A stretch of 64,000 nt of DNA from Datnioides undecimradiatus (Eukaryota; Chordata; Actinopteri; Lobotiformes; Datnioididae), in contig WARS01000029.1 of the NCBI GenBank assembly GCA_008933995.1, positions 20,491,511-20,555,510 on the forward strand, written 5' to 3'. Of the stretch, positions 58,001 to 64,000 are shown one piece after another. A program made the translations under genes and the position numbers. The stretch's first letter is position 1, and every line of letters begins with the position of its first letter. Under the pieces are notes generated by a model. The model worked only from the letters and a program-made list of their open reading frames with translations. It made no database searches and was not told the origin of the DNA.

Positions 58001-61000
58001 GGGCCGAAGGTTATGGCTTTACCATTAATGATAGCTACGGCTAATGCTAATGCTCCATTTCCCTTGGCTACTGAAGTACCTCTCCTACTGAACTTCGCAG
58101 GCTAAAGGCTCTTCAACACTGAACTCCTCTAAATCACAGGAGAGCACAAACTTTATTCACCTTGACAGCGAAAACAATAGAAAACAGATAAAATTGCAGT
58201 CTGGTTCTCTCAGCAGCTGCAGTGCTTTGATTTTAAGACTTGTTTTGTTTTGTCTCTTTGGGACGTTCTTGGTTCCCAGCTTAGTTGTCTGTTTAATCAA
58301 TTACTTAACAGAAAACTGTAAAACGTGTTTAGAGGCGTATTGGCTTTATTTAGGCTCATAGTGGGTAGAGAGCTGGTCATCATAGTGAGATTCATTTCTT
58401 TGATGCAGGCCTTTGGACAACATTACTATAATCATGACTGTCATGCCAGGATATGGTGCTTACTGCACATTTATTGGTTTCAGTGGTTGGAACAATACCT
58501 GAGTGGATCTGCTTTCATCTGTAATGTTTGTTTACATTTTAGCAAAATCATTTTACACTTAAAGTTGGCCTTAAGTTGAGAGCCCCTATCTGGTTCCATC
58601 CAAGCCCACATCCCTGAAACCAAACCCAAACCGGAAACCATTCCCAGGCGAGAGCCAGCTCGCATCAGGTCCCAGACCTTGAGCACAATCAGCCAGTTTG
58701 GCTGGTTACAAGAGTCTGCTCTGATGAACTGGCCAAAAATGAATCACCTGTCTGATAAAACGACACAAGCAGGGTACGGACACTGTGGTGGGACTGATGC
58801 TTTGTGCCCTTGCATTGTCCACTCAAGTGTTTGTTGTCCTGGAGACTTTGAAGCGTTTTGTTCTTTCAGCAGTCTTTCTGTCCCCGTCGAGCTAACAGGC
58901 TAGCCAGCTAGCATTAAATTGCTCAGCGCATGTCATGCTTGAGTACAGTCAGAGCAGTTAATCCCATTAAGCAGATGACTAATCTCTGACTTGCACACAC
59001 ACACACAAATTTATAGAGATACTAACCTACAGTATACACACACGCATGCGCACACACACTGACACACTCAAACCACAAAGTAGTTAGCCGAGTTCATTTC
59101 AGTTCACTTTAGTCTTATCATTGATTTTTCAGGAGGGGTAAATTAACCAGCTTTGTGACCTCCTGACCCCGGGCAGAGAAACGATCAGGGTGTGTCGTGA
59201 GTGCCCTTGTTCTTCTTGCACTGGTTTGTAGCTGTTGCAGGTGCAATGATACATTTCCTTAAAGATAATGTAATGTGCATTGTTTTTACACTTGCTGTGT
59301 TTACATCCATCATATTGCTATAACTCTACTGATTGTATTTCATTAAATATTGAAGTCAACCATATTTCCAAATACATACTAAGTGACTTATATTCAATAT
59401 ACCATCAATATAATCCATGTTTAAAGTCGTACTGAGTCTCCAAAGAGGCCGTGTGCCATGCATTTCTGCGGCGTTGAAGCGTATTTGTTTGCATATTCGT
59501 GCATGCATATTTACTATTGAAAAAGCTAAACTACCTACATTCCCTTGTGTTTTCTGTCTTAATGTCAGAAACAAACAAACAAACACACATTTATATTGGA
59601 TATGATTCAGGCAACATTGTCTGTGTTGCTGTGACTGTTTTTTGCCACATAGTGGCACTGTATGTATGACAAACTCCCCAGTTTGTTGGTGCTGAAATTG
59701 TTGCTCTGCAGACACTTGGCAGTCCGTTTTGGCTGTTTGACCCTTGATATTAGTTATTATAACATTTTTTTAACAAACCAACGGGGGAGCACCCACATTT
59801 GTTTGCAGCGCAGCTAATGTTTGCGGCTGCGAGGGCTCAGCAGGAGTCAGCGTGTCCTCGCACAACAGGAAGGGGGTGTCCATATATAAGAGAGGGGAAA
59901 ATTCACTCATGCGGAAACTGAATACACAGCTGGTAAAAGCCGATCACGTGACCACATTTGAAATGTTGATGTATGGAGCCCTTCGATTGGTTACTGTGTA
60001 GAATGGAGACTCCGACACGATTGGCGAGTAGTGAGTGTATGAGGTTACCGCACACACATACACACAGTGTAGTTATTTCTGTGCTGGCTGACCTACTAAT
60101 GTTAACATGTAGTGCATGCCTGCTAGGCTCATGATGTTGCATCCTCTGTCTCTCCCCCTCTCTCTCCCTCCCTGTGTCTCTCTCTCTCCCCTATTTCTGT
60201 CTCATTCATTCCTCTCTTTATTTATTCTTCCTCCCTTTCTTCCTTTTTGTTTCTTTCTTTCTTTCTTTTTTTTGCCTGTCAGTAATTTTGTGAGCGGTGT
60301 AGTAAATATGACGTTCTATCTTTGCGCTCGCATTATATTTTATGAGCCATACGAGCCAGAGCGCCTGTGGCTCTCCCAGATGTATGAATGTATTTGTGTG
60401 CGTGTACTTTGGCATGAACACACATTAGCAGGATCTCCATCTGTTCCTTGCCAAACACAGGAGAGGGGGGTGCACATATAGCTGGTCTCAGGACAGCGAA
60501 GTTATCACACAAGCCCTGGCTTTCGGAAGACTGACACTTGACCTAAAGCTGACTCTTGGAAAACATAGAAATAACTCCACGGAGGGAAATTAAAGAATAA
60601 AGCATGTCAAGTTCATAATGTGTCCCCTTTTCATCCGAATATGTACTTTTCATATGAGAGGCCAGGTTGAGCTTGTTTGGGCAGTGAATATATTGGTCGG
60701 AGGAGGAGGAGGAGGCCTAGAGGAAGACCAAAGAGGAGGTTTAGTGAAGGAGGACATGAAGGTAGTTGGTGTGAGGGAGGAGGACGCAGAGGACGGGGTG
60801 AGATGGAAGCGGAAGATATTATGTTTTCTCCTCTGAACCCCATCAGAAGAGGTCTTGGCTTTAACTGTTTGACGAGTGATGATCAGGATGTGCAGCGCTG
60901 AGCATGTCACAGGCAAACAAGAAAACTCCAGCAAACACACACGAAAGAGGATCCTGTAGATTACCGGATCAGAATTCGCCCAGATTAAGTTGATTTAGAG

Positions 61001-61595
61001 GACTTTCACACTTATATCCAAGCATACACACAACAGAACTGCATCCAAAGACATTCGAGACTAGCAGCACGCCATGAAATATTGCCAAAAATCTAAATGT
61101 GAATGGATTCGAAGCACACAGTTTCCTCCAGTCCTCTTTTATGTTCGAAATAAAAAGCATTTCTCAAAGTTTTGTCTACAGGGAGGTTTAAAGCTCCGCA
61201 ACATGCCTATACATCAATTAATCATCAATTATTAATACATTAGACAGTACACACACACAGTTTTACATTTGTAAGTTTATGTGCAGGGAGGGTTTTGAAG
61301 ATGGAGTCCCCACTGTGCTCAGAATAACCTTTCATGTCATTGCATTATTTATATGACTTGTCTACCTGCATCAACTTCCAGGCTTAATTGGCTCCTCCAG
61401 GCTCGTTATCTGTGCATCTCTCATCTGCGTACAGTTGGAAAAACCCCCTCTGACGATAATTTCCCATTACCGATTACCAGCTTTAAACGGAACTTGAGGG
61501 GTTGTGGATTTTAAATCAGTAAACTTGTGGACCTACTGTAGAAACCTCTGTAAAGTCAGAGCGTGTCTCTCTGCCTCTCCTCTCGCACTTTTCCA

Positions 61596-61626
<31 letters not shown>

Positions 61627-64000
61627 GTATCCCTGGCCGTTCCTCGTCAGTGACCTTAAAATCACCCCCTGCTTGCCTGTTTCCCTCGCTTCGCCCTCTG
61701 CCTTCTCGCGCATTGTTTCCATCTCTGTCTTCTTCTCTCTCATGCTGCGTTGTTTGTTTTTCCAGTCGAGGTGAGAAGACAGAGACGACCACAGAGAGGC
61801 TACTGTGTGTGTTCGGGTTCGTGTTTGTGTTTGTGTGCGCGACGGTCCAGATGGCCCAGCCGTTAGCATCAAGAGCCTGGGTTGAAGAGTGTGCTTTGAC
61901 TTGTTTGACTTCCTCTGCCCTTTATCTCCCATAAATCCTCTTTGCTCTCCTCTCCTCTGCTCTCCTCTCCTTATATCATACTGAAGTATAAAACATGTAT
62001 AGTTAGGAAAGTACATCTTAATATTTGCAGTAAACACAGTTGAAAGAGTAGCTTATATCCTGCGTTGTATATTTTTTGCACCCCAGAAGTCTTTTTTTGT
62101 TTTTGTTTTTGTTTTGGATATAGCCTCGGCCATGTTTGTTTGCACAGCTGGGTAAAGACCTCACTGGCTGCCGTCAAGAAGCCTTTTTCCGTTCTGTACA
62201 CATGGTGAAATCACCATTAATAACTTGATACAGAGACGATTTCCTGTCGGTAACTTTGCACCTAAGGCCATGTTCAGACTGACTAGAAAAACCCCCGTCC
62301 CTCTCATTCATTTTAATTAGGCCAGTCCGGCGACGCAGCAGGGGTGCTAATGCACAGGGCTAAAGGAAAAAAAAAAAGAAATGCAGGGTCGTCCAGTGAA
62401 AGAGTTGAACTTGGCTCAACTTTTGCCGCAACGCAACGTGACGTCATCCTGCAAGGCTTTACAGTAGCGTTTACAGTTGCTGCCGTGTACGGTCTCCAGT
62501 TTCTGTTACATCTTGTGCCAGTGTTTTAACAGTGCTGTGCCTTCAAACACGTGGATTTGTCCCTCAGACTGGGCCCGAATCACCTGAAACAACACAGCAC
62601 TTTGCAGCGTTGGACACAGGGCTGTTTACCGTGTGGTTAGCCTGCTGGAAACGACAGGACGGATGTGCTGCAGCTCAGTTTCGGTGGATGGGACACTCTA
62701 GATGATGATGATAAATGTGTATTTTAAGGTTTTGTGCACTGCTGGTTTAATATGAACATCATGCTGATCTCTGATGACCCCTGTCACCTGTGGTTTAAGG
62801 GCCTCAGTGCCAAAGGTGTCACGCCTGTGTGTGTGTGTGTGGGAGATCATGGCTTGTGACTCTCTGTGATGTAACGACACTGTCTCTGCCTCACTCAGTC
62901 ATTCTTCATGTCTCTCTACCCCTCTCTCTCCACCAATGTTATATTTGGTCAATTCAATCTTCACTAGCCCGTATAATGGTGAACCGTTACTACCCCCCTC
63001 CTCCTCGCTCTTTGTGTGTGTGTGTGTGTGTGTTTAGTGGTGTATGACTATACAAGGCAGAGCATCACTGCAGCAGTTAGAGAGAGAGAGAGAGAGAGAG
63101 AGAGCTAGGGGGACACAAGAGACAACACATTTTTAATCCTCCGTCCACCTCTGTGTGCAGGTCTCTCCTCTTTCTCTTTCTTTCTGTCTCTCATTGATCT
63201 TGCTGTTGAGAGGCGGGCCAAGAGAGGCAGTGGAGCGAAGCAAGGGAGAGTGAGCAAGGCAGGGAGAGAGAGAGAGAGAGAGTCACACACAGACAGAGAG
63301 AAAGAAAGCGAGAGAGAGGGAGAAGGGGAGCGATGGAACGAGAGAGGCACAGACTCACACAGATAGAGAGAGAGGAGATAGAGGACTGAGACTGCTGCTG
63401 CAGAGGAGGACAAGAGAGACCACATCCATACTGACACACACACACTTACATGCACACATACACATCCATTCATTCATGCACACATACAAACACAGACTGA
63501 CCCGCACATGCTGACAACAACAGCAACACACTGAAAACACAAACACATGTGCTAACACATTCAAACACACGCGCATACACACACAGACACTGACGCACAT
63601 GCAGACAGTGACCATGGTGCTCCCTGCATCCTGACCAGCTATGAGGATTACACAGATGAAGATGATGATGATGATGAAGATGAAGCGATGAAAGAGTGAG
63701 AGAGACGCCGGCCTGCCACAGCTGAGACCGTAGCCAGGCGGTGGGGAAGTGGGTGGGGTGGTGGGGTGAGGCGGTGGGGCGGCAGGTGGGGGATTGTGGG
63801 ACAGGATGGAGCCGGTTGATAGGACACATCGTGTGCTGTGTGTGTGCCTTGCGTGTGTGTGTGGATGTGTGTGAGTGTGGAGTGTGTGCATGAAGAATAG
63901 GATGCCCCCCCAGCGCGGGACCAGCTAGCTAACGTTAGCCACATGTTGTGCCACTGCAAAGTAGCATGCACCAACAACACCATATCTCTGATGTTTGGAT
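47159..64000 (+). CDS. dlg2: MAGUK scaffold PSD-93, 5' end only (alternative N termini)
   Basis: DLG-family membrane-associated guanylate kinases anchor receptors and channels at synapses through three PDZ domains, SH3 and GK; all of these lie beyond the window. Three N termini are visible: L27 (47159-51998), a dual-Cys exon (53922-53951), and MLCHCKVACTNNTISLMFG at the edge (63943-64000). The last matches the start MICHCKVACTNNTLSLMFGC that I recall for mammalian DLG2, giving the symbol. The L27 part alone looks closer to DLG1 (RVIN.FQS.LF.AL.DIQE.YE.T), and the dual-Cys exon closer to DLG4, so dlg1 or dlg4 paralogues cannot be excluded without the PDZ exons. The L27 and dual-Cys forms both end phase 0 after Lys, as needed to enter the common YRYQDE-type exon known in the family. 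Confidence 0.8.
47178..48495 (+). other. dlg2 L27 form intron 1
   Basis: 1.3 kb, AT-rich. A C10 run lies at about 47727-47736. No other feature is recognised. Confidence 0.65.
48496..48666 (+). CDS. dlg2: dlg2 L27 form, exon 2 (L27 domain)
   Basis: Acceptor cttatttag, donor gtaagg. Encodes DAQRALELLQQYRAKLDQRQ, a polar insert with many Gln, and SLDRVINVFQSQLFNALL: two L27 helices. In SAP97 the matching pieces are DTQRALHLLEEYRSKL and RVINIFQSNLFQAL. The insert (NQSRTKHGHAEEDQQ) is longer than in human SAP97. Confidence 0.93.
48667..50840 (+). other. dlg2 L27 form intron 2
   Basis: 2.2 kb. It contains (TG)n runs at about 49328-49352, 49718-49744 and 49847-49864, and a repeat relic near 49145. 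A 148-codon frame at 49215 is judged spurious. Confidence 0.65.
49143..49200 (+). mobile_element. Short relic of a widespread repeat ('ataaaaagtctacacaccc')
   Basis: gagtggatataaaaagtcta followed by cacacccttatcaaattgcagg matches a repeat I recall in many fish sequences. Only the end is preserved. Confidence 0.5.
50841..51648 (+). CDS. dlg2: dlg2 L27 form, exon 3 (end of L27 plus Pro/Ser-rich region)
   Basis: Acceptor tttccag, donor gtatgt, 808 nt. Opens with DIQEYYELTILEDSKC, the third L27 helix (SAP97 DIQEFYEVTLLDNPKC). About 245 residues of Pro, Ser and Thr follow, with PPKPLTPRPKSIKSPAPPIP and many TSP repeats near the end (TPTSPDKLTPTSPGHN). I know no equally long region at this place in mammalian DLG proteins. 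The frame is open throughout and joins exon 4 in phase. Confidence 0.92.
51902..51998 (+). CDS. dlg2: dlg2 L27 form, exon 4 (Ser/Pro repeats)
   Basis: Acceptor gtttctag, donor gtaaga. Continues the Pro/Ser/Thr region: PTSPGPVKVTSTSPSHGPSS then PRPATSPLTPIK. Ends phase 0, so the L27 N-terminal module is 365 codons. Confidence 0.88.
51999..53600 (+). other. dlg2 intronic sequence between the L27 exons and the dual-Cys exon
   Basis: No further exon is seen. The sequence becomes GC-richer from about 53450. A (TG)-like decayed run lies around 53398-53470. Confidence 0.6.
53530..53921 (+). promoter_or_regulatory. dlg2: Probable leader and promoter of the dual-Cys form
   Basis: A purine- and GC-rich stretch (gcgcgccgagtgcgtgctgc, repeated gagagaga and aggaggagac) precedes the ATG at 53922 without a convincing acceptor next to it, so it probably acts as an alternative first exon. 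Several upstream ATGs open short frames. The start point is unknown. Confidence 0.4.
53922..53951 (+). CDS. dlg2: dlg2 alternative first exon MDCICILTTK (palmitoylated type)
   Basis: Ten codons, ATG to donor gtgaga, phase 0. It differs from the PSD-95 start MDCLCIVTTK at two positions, and the cysteines at 3 and 5, which are palmitoylated in PSD-95 and direct it to the synapse, are both kept. The start context is gaggATGG. It is too short for ORF callers and easily missed. Confidence 0.9.
55042..55074. repeat. T33 homopolymer
   Basis: 33 consecutive T, possibly the reverse-strand tail of a retroposed sequence, although no SINE body is evident beside it. Confidence 0.97.
56926..56967 (+). CDS. 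Possible further alternative first exon (unconfirmed)
   Basis: ATG then RKMDHRNSASSDN, ending phase 0 at a gtaacg donor. It follows about 500 bp of purine-rich, leader-like sequence. Phase and position would allow splicing to the common DLG exon, but I do not recognise the peptide and the donor is not strong. Confidence 0.25.
57160..57189. repeat. Poly-T tract with one interruption
   Basis: T11, A, T18. Confidence 0.95.
57318..57410 (+). mobile_element. Fragment of a common teleost repeat
   Basis: ttttactttatacttctact then tcactacatttcagtgggaaa matches the tactttatacttctactcca / ctacatttcagagggaaat repeat I remember from many fish genomes. Confidence 0.6.
57560..57605 (+). mobile_element. 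Short repeat relic
   Basis: aaccagtggtttgcagccat then tttgacttgtgacccc resembles a dispersed cagtggttcccaacctttt...ctcgtgacccc element. Confidence 0.35.
61599..61622. repeat. Poly-T tract
   Basis: 24 consecutive T. Confidence 0.95.
62265..62465. mobile_element. Possible MITE-like relic
   Basis: The blocks ggccatgttcagactgac and ttgaacttggctcaactttt then gccgcaacgcaacg look like a dispersed fish element. I cannot name the family and saw no terminal inverted repeats. Confidence 0.3.
63060..63942 (+). promoter_or_regulatory. dlg2: Probable leader and promoter of the MLCHCK form
   Basis: About 880 bp of unusual composition: (GA)n (63081-63104 and 63265-63282), then CA-rich sequence (63433-63600), a GAT/GAA run (63653-63686) and G/T-rich sequence up to the ATG at 63943. 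It contains short upstream reading frames, e.g. ATG at 63599 with an 11-codon frame ending TGA. Start site and promoter are inferred only from position. Confidence 0.4.
63081..63104. repeat. (GA)12 microsatellite
   Basis: A perfect GA run in the probable 5' leader or promoter. Confidence 0.95.
63943..64000 (+). CDS. dlg2: dlg2 alternative first exon MLCHCK..., cut by the window edge
   Basis: Encodes MLCHCKVACTNNTISLMFG and one base of the next codon. It differs at two positions from the PSD-93 isoform start I recall (MICHCKVACTNNTLSLMFGC). Cys3 and Cys5 are kept, with a third Cys at 9, consistent with palmitoylation as reported for PSD-93. The exon continues past base 64000. Confidence 0.9.
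   Translation, partial: MLCHCKVACTNNTISLMFG

Larger units (their letters stand above)
53952..63060 (+). other. dlg2 intronic sequence between alternative first exons
   Basis: 9.1 kb. It holds poly-T runs (55042-55074, 57160-57189, 61599-61622), (TG)n and (CA)n tracts, fragments of fish repeats (57318-57410, 57560-57605, about 62265-62465), and a possible extra first exon at 56926. No other gene is recognised on either strand. Confidence 0.6.

Noticed and set aside
63618..63692. Acidic peptide frame (SYEDYTDEDDDDDEDEAMKE) before the last exon
   Set aside because: No in-frame ATG after the upstream TAA and no acceptor is evident; it is best read as a GAT/GAA repeat in the leader.
63355..63891. 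A 178-codon minus-strand frame (and overlapping frames)
   Set aside because: It is the complement of CA, GA and GAT repeats, giving Cys/Val/Ser/Leu/His runs; no domain and no conservation is visible.

Overview
The window is vertebrate nuclear DNA, almost certainly from a teleost fish, probably a percomorph. Small exons sit in short introns crowded with (TG)n/(CA)n and CTGT microsatellites. Several degraded interspersed repeats match consensus elements I remember from fish genomes. Two genes are present, both on the + strand and both encoding postsynaptic-density scaffolds. No rRNA, tRNA or CRISPR was found, and no bacterial-type gene. All calls rest on reading splice sites and comparing translated exons with remembered family sequences.

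Region 1 (about 3.2-41 kb) holds a complete coding set for lrrc7 (densin-180), a LAP-family protein: an N-terminal LRR array with a CxC palmitoylation site, a long disordered linker and a C-terminal PDZ domain. I place 31 coding exons, from the ATG at 3209 to the TAA at 37696-37698. Without the optional exon 16 they join into one frame of 1605 codons plus stop; exon 16 adds 41 codons. The 3' UTR is about 3.2 kb and ends at an AATAAA at 40934. The first 3.2 kb is 5' flank or intron with no exon I can support.

Region 2 (about 41-46.7 kb) is intergenic. It carries a decayed Ty3/gypsy reverse transcriptase/RNase H fragment next to an LTR-like segment, microsatellites, and a 0.3 kb stretch I could not assign.

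Region 3 (about 46.7-64 kb, running off the right edge) is the 5' end of a DLG-family MAGUK, best called dlg2 (PSD-93). It shows three alternative N termini in series: an L27 N terminus (exons at 47159, 48496, 50841 and 51902), a PSD-95-like dual-cysteine exon (MDCICILTTK, 53922-53951), and at the very edge an exon opening MLCHCKVACTNNT, which matches a mammalian PSD-93 isoform start. The first two end in phase 0 after a Lys codon, so both could join the same downstream common exon, which lies outside the window.

Both products act under the postsynaptic membrane: densin as a CaMKII/alpha-actinin-linked LRR-PDZ scaffold, PSD-93 as a PDZ-SH3-GK scaffold for receptors and channels. Their tandem placement with about 6 kb between transcripts differs from human, where LRRC7 (1p31) and DLG2 (11q14) are unlinked. 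The most interesting sequence signals are the stacked alternative MAGUK first exons, the repeat-built splice sites in lrrc7, and a possible early-terminating lrrc7 exon.
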